From: DATDYA01 sp035289165
GTDB taxonomy: Bacteria > Patescibacteriota > Patescibacteriia > Magasanikbacterales > GWA2-37-8
Length of the DNA: 64,000 nucleotides
Direction: 5' to 3'
NCBI GenBank assembly: GCA_035289165.1
Contig: DATDYA010000008.1
Location: forward strand, 1-64,000
The translations under genes were made by a program, and so were the position numbers. The notes beneath the pieces are model-generated. The model did no database searches. It was not told the origin of the DNA and was given only the letters and a program-made list of their open reading frames with translations. Each line of letters begins with the position of its first letter. Position 1 is the first letter of the stretch. Shown one piece after another: positions 17,611-25,974 of this stretch.

Positions 17611-20600
17611 ATGATTGAAAAATACCCAGATTTAGAAAGCCTTCAGTCCGAGGCGATTGAGTTAGACAGGAGGGGGTCAGAACTAAAACGGAAAGGCCTG
17701 GCCTCTAGTATCCAAGAAGGGGTCGACTTAGAAGTCCTTAAAGAAAAAAGTATAAAAAAAGCGAAGAATGAACTTAGCCCAACCGAACAAAAAAGAGATG
17801 AAAAAAGCGGGGAGGCCTATTATTTTAATCCAGAAGATGAATTTAATACAGAAATTTATTTAGAATTTCTTCGAAGACGCGATTTAAAAATTGAACAAGC
17901 GGCCAAGAGAAATTTATCTGGGAAAAAGTTTTCTTCCCGAGAAGACTATTTACAAGCATTGGAAACCGAAATTCATGAACTAAAATATTTTCCTGTATTT
18001 TTTATAAGTGCCCCCCATATCGGGGAGGGTGTAAGCGGGGTTTTTCCGGGCGAGCCAACGCCGTTAATGTATGCCACCGCAGTTCTTGATCGTTACTTGC
18101 GTACGGACACTTTCCCGGCCGCCTCAAGTCCAGAGGTGACGGCAGTGATGAATCCGGACCAATTTAGCGATGAGTTTATACAAAACCTTATCGAAAGAGT
18201 TAAAAGAGAAAAACCACGAGTGGTTGGTATAAGTAATACTAGCGAAGGTCATTATTTCGCTATCGAAATAGCTAAAATAATAAAAATGTATTCGCCTGAT
18301 ACTTTAGTAATATTGGGCGGTTCGCACGAGGATGGTCTTAACGCCGATGCCTATCTTTGTTCTAAACTGCTGTCTAGTGAGGAAAGTGTTACAGCAATCA
18401 AAAGCCAGTCTACCTTGGAAGACAAAAAATCTCGAGGTGTTGTTGACATGGTGGTGGCTGGCGATGCCCCCTACGCCTTAGCCGAAATTTTTAAATTTAT
18501 TGCCAACAACCGAGATAAGAACAATAATGAAATTATTGAAAATATTTTAAAAAATCGTGGCATATTCAAACAAATTGAAGGCTCTGGTAGTTTAACCGTA
18601 AAAGGTTTACAAGGTGAAACTGTGGCGGTGAGTTTAAGTGGAACGCCACTCGACTGGAACAAATTACCTTTTATGTTTCGCGGAAGGCTTACTAGAGAAA
18701 ACCGGTTTTCACTTTTTGATAACAAAAAAACCGCTCACGTAATGACTCAAATGGGGTGTAAGTATGGTTGTGGGTTTTGTATGGAGTCTCTAAACGGAGA
18801 TTTATATCCCATAAATCGTTTTAGACAACCAAGCACTCAAAAGACTAGTAGAGAGTTAGAAATATTAGTTAAAGATTATGGATACGAGGCTGTATTTTTT
18901 GATGATTCAACTTTCACCCAGAGTCCCAGAAAAACCGAGGAGTTACTCGATGAAATAATTAGTCTTCAAGAACGGGAAGTTCGATTCGAGTGGGCGTGTC
19001 AAACCGCTTTTGCTGACATACCTCGCAGAGATTTTTTAGAAAAAATGAAAAAAGGAGGGTGTACCTATATATATTTTGGCTTTGAGCAACTTGAAGAAGC
19101 CGTAGAGGGAAGAAGAAAACAGGTTGACCCGCGCCAAGTTGAAAAAGTACTTCTTTGGTGTAAGGAATTAGGGATTCGTACTGGCGTGTCTTTACAATTT
19201 GGCCTGGCTGGGTTGGGTGAATATAAAAGGACTATTGATTATATCGCCGGTCTTTATGACGACGGTTTGGTGAGTAAAAATTCTATTGCCATAAATATTA
19301 ACACGCCTTATCCCGGCACTCGAGAATGGTTGGAAATGGAAAACAGGCCGGATTTTAGCCAAAACCTACGCCGCCATCCACGGTTCGAATCAGCCCATCA
19401 ACTATCTAATTTAACGATGGAAAAGGTAAATGAAATTTATGAATATGCTCGGACCAAACTTAATGATGGATTAATCGGCGTAGAATATAGTAACCAAGAA
19501 ATTCAAGCACACCTTGAGAGGTATTCTGGTAAATTCAACCAGGATTTTTATTTTGATAGTTCCCAGTATCAAAAATTTTTAGAAGGAAAATTGGACGGTG
19601 GTTTACACTTGAACCATGCTTCAATTTCTAATCACCCCGGTGAAGTTGGGGAAATAGAAGAAGCGGCTAGTCAACTTAGTAAAAGAGAAAAAGAAAGGTT
19701 ATTTGAGTCCGCGAGAGATAGGGCCGCGGAACTCGTGGGTGTAGAGAGAAGTGGTGTTATCTTTGCTCGTAATACTACAGAAGCCATGGCTTTAATAGTA
19801 AAATTAATCGAGCTCACCAAGGGGGACCACGTTGTTCTGACTGACGCTGAAAATCCTTCCATTGCCCGATTGTTTGAAGTTAATATGGATCATGGAAATC
19901 CTGAAGGTGATGATGGTTGGTCAGCCTACCCCACTTTTTATCATCAACGAGGGAAGAGGTATGGGAAGACCTTGCCGGAACTTACCGGCGTAAATACGGA
20001 GACAATTAGCGTGGTTGAAGAAAATTTAGATGATATCTATCGCAACATCGAATCGAGTCTTACGCCGGACACGAAGTGTTTTGTAATAAGTCATGTTATT
20101 CGTGATACAGGCGAGGAACTACCGGTAAAAGACATTTGTCAGTTTGTAAAGGACGCAAAAAAAAGGATTAACCCCGATGATCCAGAAATATTTGTAATTG
20201 TCGATGGAGCCCAGGCCTTAGGTAACTTGCCATATGTGGACTTTAAAGATATTGGGTGTGATGCTTATGTTGGTACACCTCACAAAACCATGGCAAGCAC
20301 TCCGGTAGGGCTGGGCTTTTTTGATTCTACTAACCCACGAATTAGAAAAAGAATAGAAAAATTGAGCGGCTTATTTTGGCAAGATCAGCAGGTAGTATTG
20401 TCTGGTATGTTTGATCCAGATCTACGTGTAGAACCAAATGTACCCGATAGTCTGGACTACCGAGATCTATTGGGTTTTAATTTAGCCCTTGATAGGTTAA
20501 AAGCGGCGGGGTATGAAAAAGGTGATTTTAGTAAAATCAACGAAAAACGTCGTGAACTAAAAGACACTTTTCGTAACATGATACACAAAATTGTCGCTGA

Positions 20601-21393
20601 TCTTGGGCTAGAAATCGCTGAAGTTAAAGATGGATCAGATTTTATCTATTCCTTTACAGTTTTGGGTATAAATAATCGCGAATTAGCCCAGGAATTGTCA
20701 AACCGTGGCATTTTTGTGTCATATATTGATCGAACGAAATTATCTAAGCAAAAAGAAAATCATACCGGTGACGGTGTGATTAGAGTTTCTTTCGGTGTCC
20801 TTAATACTGCAAATGAAATTCGAGAACATGCGATTGAGTTTTCTGAGGCCTTAACCCATGTTTCAGATAGAGAGTATAATGTTTTTGCACAGAAAGCTGA
20901 GCAAGCCGTTGTATTAAACCAGCCGAGAGATGTTATATCTATATTTACATGGTTAAAAGAGAGAACAGAATCAAAATTTGCTAAGGTCGCCTCCCTAGCC
21001 GCTGTTTTGTTGGTTGTGCTAGGTTACCAAATATTAAATCGTGGTCATGGAGAAATAAAAGTTGACCCCGATTTTAAACAGGTTAAACTGGTAGAGTTGG
21101 AAAAAGAGCGAGATCGTTATAGAGAATTTGAAAGAATGCTTGAAGAGGATGGATACCAGTTTCGTGTTGCTGAAGAGAGGGGTGAGGCCGGTTTGTTAGT
21201 TGAAAAATTCAAATTACTTTCGTCTCTTGATGATGAAGAGACGCTGAACAACATGCTTCATGATGACGATTCTGTACAGTTAGCTTCTGTGCTTGGTTAT
21301 ACTAAAGAAGAGCGAACGGTTTTGAAAAGTGTGTATGATCAAACAGGTAACAATCGGTTGGGCGAACTTTTGTCTTTATTGAAAGATGTCTAG
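17611..21393 (+). CDS. B12-binding-like/radical SAM protein fused to class V aminotransferase, membrane-anchored
   Basis: This is a 1260-residue multidomain protein. Residues about 130-300 resemble the cobalamin-binding domain that precedes radical SAM domains (VVGISNTSEGHYFAIEIAKII, VILGGSHE). A radical SAM core follows with C383, C387 and C390 (GCKYGCGFC) and FFDDSTFTQ, FGFEQLEE, GLAGLGE. From about 665 to 1090 there is a complete-looking class V PLP aminotransferase/cysteine desulfurase-like domain (RNTTEAMALIV, VDGAQALGNLPYVDF, and PHK with Lys892 as the PLP lysine). A membrane helix follows near 1126-1144 and then about 115 charged residues. The canonical DXHXXG cobalamin motif is not obvious. 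The reaction is unknown; the pairing suggests sulfur or amino-group transfer coupled to a radical step. No frameshift is seen, so the fusion looks genuine. Confidence 0.8.
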   Translation: MIEKYPDLESLQSEAIELDRRGSELKRKGLASSIQEGVDLEVLKEKSIKKAKNELSPTEQKRDEKSGEAYYFNPEDEFNTEIYLEFLRRRDLKIEQAAKRNLSGKKFSSREDYLQALETEIHELKYFPVFFISAPHIGEGVSGVFPGEPTPLMYATAVLDRYLRTDTFPAASSPEVTAVMNPDQFSDEFIQNLIERVKREKPRVVGISNTSEGHYFAIEIAKIIKMYSPDTLVILGGSHEDGLNADAYLCSKLLSSEESVTAIKSQSTLEDKKSRGVVDMVVAGDAPYALAEIFKFIANNRDKNNNEIIENILKNRGIFKQIEGSGSLTVKGLQGETVAVSLSGTPLDWNKLPFMFRGRLTRENRFSLFDNKKTAHVMTQMGCKYGCGFCMESLNGDLYPINRFRQPSTQKTSRELEILVKDYGYEAVFFDDSTFTQSPRKTEELLDEIISLQEREVRFEWACQTAFADIPRRDFLEKMKKGGCTYIYFGFEQLEEAVEGRRKQVDPRQVEKVLLWCKELGIRTGVSLQFGLAGLGEYKRTIDYIAGLYDDGLVSKNSIAININTPYPGTREWLEMENRPDFSQNLRRHPRFESAHQLSNLTMEKVNEIYEYARTKLNDGLIGVEYSNQEIQAHLERYSGKFNQDFYFDSSQYQKFLEGKLDGGLHLNHASISNHPGEVGEIEEAASQLSKREKERLFESARDRAAELVGVERSGVIFARNTTEAMALIVKLIELTKGDHVVLTDAENPSIARLFEVNMDHGNPEGDDGWSAYPTFYHQRGKRYGKTLPELTGVNTETISVVEENLDDIYRNIESSLTPDTKCFVISHVIRDTGEELPVKDICQFVKDAKKRINPDDPEIFVIVDGAQALGNLPYVDFKDIGCDAYVGTPHKTMASTPVGLGFFDSTNPRIRKRIEKLSGLFWQDQQVVLSGMFDPDLRVEPNVPDSLDYRDLLGFNLALDRLKAAGYEKGDFSKINEKRRELKDTFRNMIHKIVADLGLEIAEVKDGSDFIYSFTVLGINNRELAQELSNRGIFVSYIDRTKLSKQKENHTGDGVIRVSFGVLNTANEIREHAIEFSEALTHVSDREYNVFAQKAEQAVVLNQPRDVISIFTWLKERTESKFAKVASLAAVLLVVLGYQILNRGHGEIKVDPDFKQVKLVELEKERDRYREFERMLEEDGYQFRVAEERGEAGLLVEKFKLLSSLDDEETLNNMLHDDDSVQLASVLGYTKEERTVLKSVYDQTGNNRLGELLSLLKDV

Positions 21394-21409
21394 TTTGAAA
21401 ACTAGCTTT
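21390..21409 (+). terminator. Weak hairpin at the end of the fusion gene
   Basis: CTAGTTT (21390-21396), overlapping the stop codon, pairs with AAACTAG (21399-21405) and is followed by CTTTT. The 2-base loop makes it a weak terminator candidate. Confidence 0.3.
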
Positions 21410-21442
21410 TAAATTAGAGCTCGGATTTGCGATTCCGGGCCC

Positions 21443-21471
21443 TTGTTTTAAGCAAAAAATTGAGATAGAAT
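21443..21471 (+). promoter_or_regulatory. Promoter of Memo-CapA gene
   Basis: TTGTTT (21443-21448), a 17-base spacer and TAGAAT (21466-21471), about 20 nt before the ATG. Confidence 0.5.
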
Positions 21472-21497
21472 AAGGTATAGATTTAAAAATAACTACT

Positions 21498-23360
21498 ATG
21501 ATAAACAAAACTAAGGCCGTTATATTTACTACTTTCGTTTTAGCTCTTGCTGTGGGAATCGGGGGATACTTTTTTGGCCCCCGCTTAACCAATCATGAGG
21601 GCTTGCTTCCAAACATTGTCGAAGCCCAAAATGGGGATGGTAACACGACAAATGTCGTGGGTACCAACCATGCTCCGTACGTAGATGACGCCGGCCTGTA
21701 TAATGAATTTTTTGACTTTGCTAAAAAACCAAATGCGTTGGAAGGAGAAATAATTTCTGGTGTTGTTCCACACCACCTGGTCGCCGGCCACTACGTCGCT
21801 GGTTTTTTTGACTCCGTAAAATCTCTTGATCCGGAAGTAGTCGTCGTGGTTGGTCCCAACCACGGTCAACGTGGTGGAGACAATATTGTTTCTAGTTATT
21901 TAAATTGGAACACACCGTACGGTGAATTAAAAACTGAAACTAAGCTATTAACTAAATTAGAAAAAGACGGCTTGGTTAAAATAAAGCCAGAAATAATGGA
22001 GGGGGAACATAGTGTTAGTTCCCTAGTCCCCTTTATTAAGAAAATTTGGAAAGACGCCAAGGTCGTTCCAGTTATTTTAAAAAACAATGCGACAGCCGAG
22101 GATTTAGAGAAATTAGCTATTAGATTGAAGGATGAACTTGGGAAAGATAGTCTGCTTTTGGCCAGCGTAGATTTTTCTCACTACTTAACTCTTGAACCAG
22201 CTAATTTTCACGATGAGCTTTCTCTGGCCGTCTTGAATTCTGGAGACATCCCTCGTGTCCGAAAACTCGAAGTAGACAGCCCGAATAGTCTATATCTACT
22301 TCTAAGATACAACGAACTAAAAGGATCAAAGAAATTCCAGTTATTTTCCCACACCAACAGCGCGACAATTTTACAAAATCGTAACCTCAAGGAAACAACT
22401 TCGCATGTGATCGCCGGGTTTAGCTCTGGTGAACCAGCGGGAAAGGATTTAACAATCCAATTCTTTGGTGACATGATGCTTGAACGTAATGTGGCGAAAG
22501 CGATGGGTACCAAAGGACTAGACTATTTATTCGACAAACTGAAGGCCCAAGAAAACCGCTTCTTTTATGGCATGGATTTACTGGTTGCCAATTTGGAAGG
22601 GCCCTTTGCTCCAGCTCGCGTCCCGACGACTAAGTCAATTGCCTTTCGTTTTGATCCCAAGTTAGCCCCCGCGCTGGCTAAATACGGATTCCACGGGTTT
22701 AGTTTGGCCAACAACCACACAGTTGACATGGGCTGGGCCAATGTCGACTACACCAAAAAAGTTTTAAAAGATAACAAGCTTAAATTTTTTGGTGATCAGT
22801 TACGTGAAGGTACAGAATACACCTGGATCGCTGGAGAAGAAATGGGCTTGCCGGAAAAAGTAGCGATTATCGGTGTAAATAATACTGACCATGCTTTGAA
22901 GATGGCAAAAGTAAAGGAGGCAATTGTCGAAGCCAAAAAACAAGCTCGGTATGTAATAGTAAATGTCCATTGGGGAGTGGAGTATAAAAGGAATTCTCGG
23001 AAAGCCGAGCAAGATTTGGCTCATTGGTTTGTTGACCAAGGTGTAACCGCTGTTATTGGTGGACACCCACATGTCGTTCAAGAAATGGAAATATACAAAG
23101 GAACACCAATCTTTTATTCCCTTGGCAATTTCATTTTTGACCAATACTTTTCTACTGACACCCAAGAAGGTATTAGTGTTGGGCTGACCCTTAACAACGG
23201 GAAAGTAAAAGATGTTTACGTCTTTCCTTTTTACGGTGTAAAATCCCAAGTCCAACTTATGGAAGGCGAGCGCAAGGCGAAGTTTTTTGACTGGTGGAAT
23301 AAGAATGGCCGGCTGGGAGATAATAAATTTAGTGATGGTAAAATATCTTTAGAAAATTAA
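21498..23360 (+). CDS. Memo-like (AmmeMemoRadiSam B) domain fused to CapA/PgsA-type domain, membrane-anchored
   Basis: The 620-residue protein begins with a membrane anchor (residues about 7-26). Residues about 85-310 form a Memo-like domain (SGVVPHHLVAGHYVAGFFDS, VVVVGPNHGQRGG, LLASVDFSHYL) with metal-binding-type histidines. Residues about 322-575 form a CapA domain of the metallophosphatase fold (FGDMMLERNV, VANLEGPF, LANNHTVDMGW, NVHWGVEYKR, GGHPHVVQE, LGNFIFDQY). CapA proteins act in poly-gamma-glutamate or capsule handling at the cell surface; Memo proteins are redox-linked metalloproteins of uncertain role. The anchor and lack of further helices imply an extracytoplasmic enzyme. yebC starts 6 bases downstream. 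Confidence 0.85.
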   Translation: MINKTKAVIFTTFVLALAVGIGGYFFGPRLTNHEGLLPNIVEAQNGDGNTTNVVGTNHAPYVDDAGLYNEFFDFAKKPNALEGEIISGVVPHHLVAGHYVAGFFDSVKSLDPEVVVVVGPNHGQRGGDNIVSSYLNWNTPYGELKTETKLLTKLEKDGLVKIKPEIMEGEHSVSSLVPFIKKIWKDAKVVPVILKNNATAEDLEKLAIRLKDELGKDSLLLASVDFSHYLTLEPANFHDELSLAVLNSGDIPRVRKLEVDSPNSLYLLLRYNELKGSKKFQLFSHTNSATILQNRNLKETTSHVIAGFSSGEPAGKDLTIQFFGDMMLERNVAKAMGTKGLDYLFDKLKAQENRFFYGMDLLVANLEGPFAPARVPTTKSIAFRFDPKLAPALAKYGFHGFSLANNHTVDMGWANVDYTKKVLKDNKLKFFGDQLREGTEYTWIAGEEMGLPEKVAIIGVNNTDHALKMAKVKEAIVEAKKQARYVIVNVHWGVEYKRNSRKAEQDLAHWFVDQGVTAVIGGHPHVVQEMEIYKGTPIFYSLGNFIFDQYFSTDTQEGISVGLTLNNGKVKDVYVFPFYGVKSQVQLMEGERKAKFFDWWNKNGRLGDNKFSDGKISLEN

Positions 23361-23366
23361 TAACGT

Positions 23367-24095
23367 ATGTCCGGACATTCCAAATGGCACAATATCCAAG
23401 GTCGTAAAGGCAAACAAGACGCCAAGCGCAGTAATTTGTTTACTAAATTTGCCAAAGGCATTACCGTCGCCGCTCAATCTGGTGGCGGTGATTCAGAAAT
23501 GAATTTTTCTTTGCGTATTGCGATTGAAAAAGCTAAGGCTGTTGGTATGCCGAAAGACAACATTGAGCGAGCGATCAAGCGCGGTACTGGGGAATTAAAC
23601 GATGGCAATAAAGTTGAAACAGTAATTTACGAAGGCTATGGACCAGGTGGTATCGCCATACTTTTAAAGGCCTTGACTGACAATAAAAACCGGACGGTTT
23701 CAGATGTAAAGCATTTACTAACTGAACACGGTGGTTCCATGGCTGGCCCAGGAAGTGTGTTGTGGATGTTTGAACAGTGGGGTTTGGTTATCCTAAACAA
23801 ATCCGGCCTAACCAAAAATCTGGATGAATTAGAACTGGAATTAATCGAGGCGGGCGCAGAGGACATAAGTGAAGTAGAGGATGGAAAGATTGAAATTAAA
23901 ACCAAAATGGAAAACCTACAGAAGGCGGTAAACGCTCTCAAAGTCGTGGGTATTGAACCCATAGAATCTGGTTTGGTCTGGTTCGCTAAAGACGAGGTGG
24001 AGGTCTCACCGGAAAACAGCGAAAAACTGGCCAGCCTTTTTTCTGATTTTGAAGACAACGACGATATCGAAGATTTTTACACCAACGCCAAGTAA
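23367..24095 (+). CDS. yebC: YebC/PmpR family protein (TACO1-like)
   Basis: The 242-residue protein has the family opening MSGHSKWHNIQGRKGKQDA, the PKDNIERAIKRG motif and YEGYGPGGIAILL. Members were first described as DNA-binding regulators and are now linked to translation of difficult sequences. It is followed one base later by ruvC, a very common pairing in bacteria. The C-terminus is acidic (DFEDNDDIEDF). Confidence 0.95.
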   Translation: MSGHSKWHNIQGRKGKQDAKRSNLFTKFAKGITVAAQSGGGDSEMNFSLRIAIEKAKAVGMPKDNIERAIKRGTGELNDGNKVETVIYEGYGPGGIAILLKALTDNKNRTVSDVKHLLTEHGGSMAGPGSVLWMFEQWGLVILNKSGLTKNLDELELELIEAGAEDISEVEDGKIEIKTKMENLQKAVNALKVVGIEPIESGLVWFAKDEVEVSPENSEKLASLFSDFEDNDDIEDFYTNAK

Positions 24096-24096
24096 C

Positions 24097-24618
24097 ATGA
24101 TTAGCTCTAAAGAAATAAAGACGAGAATAATTGGTATTGATCCAGGTTTTGGGCGAGTTGGTTATGGGGTCATTGAACGAACCGGCAAAAGAGATTGGAC
24201 AGTAGTGGATTATGGTTGTATTGAAACCGCCAAAGGAAAAAAGTTTGTCGATCGCCTCATCCAGATTTTTGACGAAATAAATGTTTTAGTTAAAAAACAT
24301 AAACCACAAAGAATGGCGGTTGAAAAGTTGTTCTTTTTTCGTAATGTGACAACCGCGATTGAAGTTGGCCAAGCCCGCGGGGTAATCCTGCTCTCGGCTG
24401 TTCAGAATAACCTGGAGGTGGATGAATTTACTCCACTTCAAGTAAAGCAGGCGATCACCGGCTACGGTAAAGCCGAGAAACAACAAATGCAAAAAATGGT
24501 TGCTGTGGTTCTCGGTATTAAAGACAAGATCAAATCTGATGATGCGGCCGATGCTTTAGCAGTTGCTCTATGTGCCGGGCAAAGTTTGTGGGTAAAAAAC
24601 TTAGCTAATTTAAAATAA
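24097..24618 (+). CDS. ruvC: Holliday junction endonuclease RuvC
   Basis: From the ATG at 24097, one base after the yebC stop, the protein has 173 residues, the usual RuvC length; the frame remains open upstream inside yebC but that part is not RuvC-like. Acidic catalytic residues are visible in IGIDPGFGRVGYG, VEKLFFFRN and KSDDAADALAVAL. RuvC resolves Holliday junctions with RuvAB; ruvA lies at 42852 and ruvB is not in the window. Confidence 0.96.
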   Translation: MISSKEIKTRIIGIDPGFGRVGYGVIERTGKRDWTVVDYGCIETAKGKKFVDRLIQIFDEINVLVKKHKPQRMAVEKLFFFRNVTTAIEVGQARGVILLSAVQNNLEVDEFTPLQVKQAITGYGKAEKQQMQKMVAVVLGIKDKIKSDDAADALAVALCAGQSLWVKNLANLK

Positions 24619-24626
24619 CGATCGGA

Positions 24627-24659
24627 ACAGCCGGTTGACAGCCGGTACACAACGGTTGA
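24627..24659 (+). repeat. Three 11-bp direct repeats in phase with the DNA helix
   Basis: ACAGCCGGTTG (24627-24637), ACAGCCGGTAC (24638-24648) and ACAACGGTTGA (24649-24659) are spaced about one helical turn apart, and the last overlaps the -35 element of the promoter at 24656. They look like binding sites for a regulator of the downstream lipoprotein gene (inference). Confidence 0.5.
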
Positions 24660-24684
24660 CAGTTTACCTTTTTAAGACTACAAT
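24656..24684 (+). promoter_or_regulatory. Strong promoter upstream of GC-rich island
   Basis: TTGACA (24656-24661), a 17-base spacer and TACAAT (24679-24684). Predicted start near 24691, about 100 nt before the lipoprotein ATG. Confidence 0.8.
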
Positions 24685-24686
24685 AA

Positions 24687-24718
24687 CGCGCTCTAACCCT
24701 GAGCGCGATTTGTTTTTT
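24687..24718 (+). terminator. Hairpin with T-run after yebC-ruvC
   Basis: CGCGCTC (24687-24693) pairs with GAGCGCG (24701-24707), followed by ATTTG and six T. It probably ends the yebC-ruvC transcript. It overlaps the predicted start of the next promoter, so only part of the stem would be in the lipoprotein mRNA. Confidence 0.65.
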
Positions 24719-24794
24719 AATAGCTTAGATAATTGTTAAAAGACAAGTCTCGTCCAAGGTGGATGAGAGCCGGCCCCTATCAGGGAGGATTACG

Positions 24795-25310
24795 ATGGAG
24801 AAGTACGTGTCCCGTTTGTTCGTGGTCGTTCTGGTTCTCACCCTCACCGGCTGCCTCGAGGCGGCCAAGTTCAACTACACGGGTGCCGACACCAACGTCG
24901 GCATCCCCAGAGACACCGCGCCGGTCCTGCCCACGGAGGTCAAGACCTCCTTCCAGATCCCGGACGAGGATTGCCACGGCAATCCGTTCTGGGTTCGGAT
25001 CTGGATGGGTACTCAAACCCATCTGGAACTCAGCTACGGGGAGCGGGCTATCACGATGGTCGACCAGGAGTACTTGGTCGATGGGGATCCGGTCGAAATT
25101 CTGGTTGAATCTCCGGGGTGTGGTTTCCAGGTCGAACTGGTGAACCACTCCTTGGAGGTTTCTCGGATCGAATTTCGGTCCTCGGAGACGGTGTCCTTCA
25201 CCGTCTACTACGGCCGCAGTTCGGAAACACTCCCAGCCGATGGCTACGAACCAAGGCTCATTTACCAGGTCGGGAACGAGGAGTACTGGTTCCATGTCCC
25301 TCGGGAGTGA
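24795..25310 (+). CDS. Putative lipoprotein in a GC-rich island, unknown function
   Basis: The 171-residue protein starts at 24795, preceded by a good Shine-Dalgarno site (GGGAGG at 24783-24788), unusual here. The N-terminus is a classic lipoprotein signal: charged start, hydrophobic core VVVLVLTL and lipobox LTGC with Cys19/20 as the lipidation site. The rest is beta-rich with two further cysteines (DEDCHG, SPGCGF) that could form a disulfide, and matches no family I know. Base composition and codon endings (many C/G third positions) differ sharply from the neighbours, which points to recent transfer. It is flanked by a strong promoter and a GC-rich hairpin. Confidence 0.65.
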   Translation: MEKYVSRLFVVVLVLTLTGCLEAAKFNYTGADTNVGIPRDTAPVLPTEVKTSFQIPDEDCHGNPFWVRIWMGTQTHLELSYGERAITMVDQEYLVDGDPVEILVESPGCGFQVELVNHSLEVSRIEFRSSETVSFTVYYGRSSETLPADGYEPRLIYQVGNEEYWFHVPRE

Positions 25311-25312
25311 AC

Positions 25313-25347
25313 ATCCTCGGGCGGCAGAAAGGGCCGCCCACGAGGAT
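25313..25347 (+). terminator. GC-rich hairpin after lipoprotein gene
   Basis: ATCCTCG (25313-25319) plus GGCGGC (25320-25325) pair with GCCGCC (25333-25338) and CGAGGAT (25341-25347), leaving a two-base bulge. No T-run follows, so it may stabilise the mRNA end rather than terminate. Confidence 0.5.
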
Positions 25348-25354
25348 ACCACAG

Positions 25355-25421
25355 ATGTACTGGCCCTCGTATTCATTATTAGCCCCTTGGGGCTTGTAAT
25401 GAGCACCTACTTTCAGTACAT
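25355..25421. repeat. Nested inverted repeats downstream of the GC-rich island
   Basis: ATGTACTG (25355-25362) pairs with CAGTACAT (25414-25421) and encloses a second hairpin: CATTA/TAATG (25374-25378, 25397-25401) stacked on AGCCCC/GGGGCT (25381-25386, 25389-25394). It may be a structured 3' UTR or a recombination-site-like element; no GTTRRRY integron core was found. Confidence 0.4.
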
Positions 25422-25436
25422 TTGCGTTAAGAATAT

Positions 25437-25465
25437 AAAAGACTTCCAGCAATGGGAGTCTTTTT
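25437..25465 (+). terminator. Intrinsic terminator
   Basis: An 11-bp stem (25437-25447 with 25454-25464, one G-T pair) ends in a T-run. It closes the lipoprotein unit. Confidence 0.85.
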
Positions 25466-25493
25466 GACTAAAAGACCTTGGTTATGCTAAAAT
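25464..25493 (+). promoter_or_regulatory. Promoter of TrmH-type gene
   Basis: TTGACT (25464-25469), an 18-base spacer and TAAAAT (25488-25493), directly after the terminator. Confidence 0.55.
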
Positions 25494-25506
25494 TAGCTAA
25501 ATTAAT

Positions 25507-25971
25507 ATGATAAACAAAAATAGAAAATTTATTATTGTTTTACCGAACATCCGGAGTTGCCACAATGTGGGGGCGATATTCCGTACTGCCGATGGCGCCA
25601 GTGTAGATAAGATATATTTGACTGGCTTCACGCCAGATCCCACCCATCCAAAAATGATCAAGGTGTCTTTGGGTGCGGAAAATTCTGTCCATTGGGAAAA
25701 ACATAAACAAACCGCTGGTGTTTTAAAGCAATTGAAAGCCGAAGGATACAAAATTGTTGCCTTGGAGAAAACCAGTAAAAGTGTTAATATGTATAAGTGG
25801 CAACCGAGTTTTCCAATTGCTTTGGTGGTTGGAAACGAGGTAACCGGTGTTACACCTAATATATTGAAATATTGTGACGAGGTCGTTCATCTTCCGATGA
25901 ATGGACTAAAAGAAAGCTTGAATGTCAGTATCGCGAGTGGTATCGCTATTTATTACATCGCTAATAGTTAA
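25507..25971 (+). CDS. TrmH/SpoU family RNA 2'-O-methyltransferase
   Basis: The 154-residue SPOUT-class protein contains the three family motifs: NIRSCHNVGAIFRTAD near the N-terminus, LVVGNEVTGV, and LPMNGLKESLNVSIASGIAIYY at the end, which build the knotted SAM site. It uses SAM to methylate a ribose in tRNA or rRNA; the target cannot be told from sequence. There is no extra N-terminal RNA-binding domain, as in TrmL-sized enzymes. The 25975 orphan begins 3 bases after its stop. Confidence 0.88.
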   Translation: MINKNRKFIIVLPNIRSCHNVGAIFRTADGASVDKIYLTGFTPDPTHPKMIKVSLGAENSVHWEKHKQTAGVLKQLKAEGYKIVALEKTSKSVNMYKWQPSFPIALVVGNEVTGVTPNILKYCDEVVHLPMNGLKESLNVSIASGIAIYYIANS

Positions 25972-25974
25972 ACT

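Noticed and set aside
24687..24718. Attenuator for the lipoprotein gene
   Set aside because: The predicted transcription start falls inside the first arm of the hairpin, so it more simply terminates yebC-ruvC.
24759..25406. Several long overlapping frames on both strands across the GC-rich island
   Set aside because: High GC removes stops in all frames; only the frame from 24795 has a Shine-Dalgarno site, signal peptide and lipobox.
25355..25421. Integron attC site
   Set aside because: The nested palindrome lacks the conserved GTTRRRY core and no integrase gene is present.
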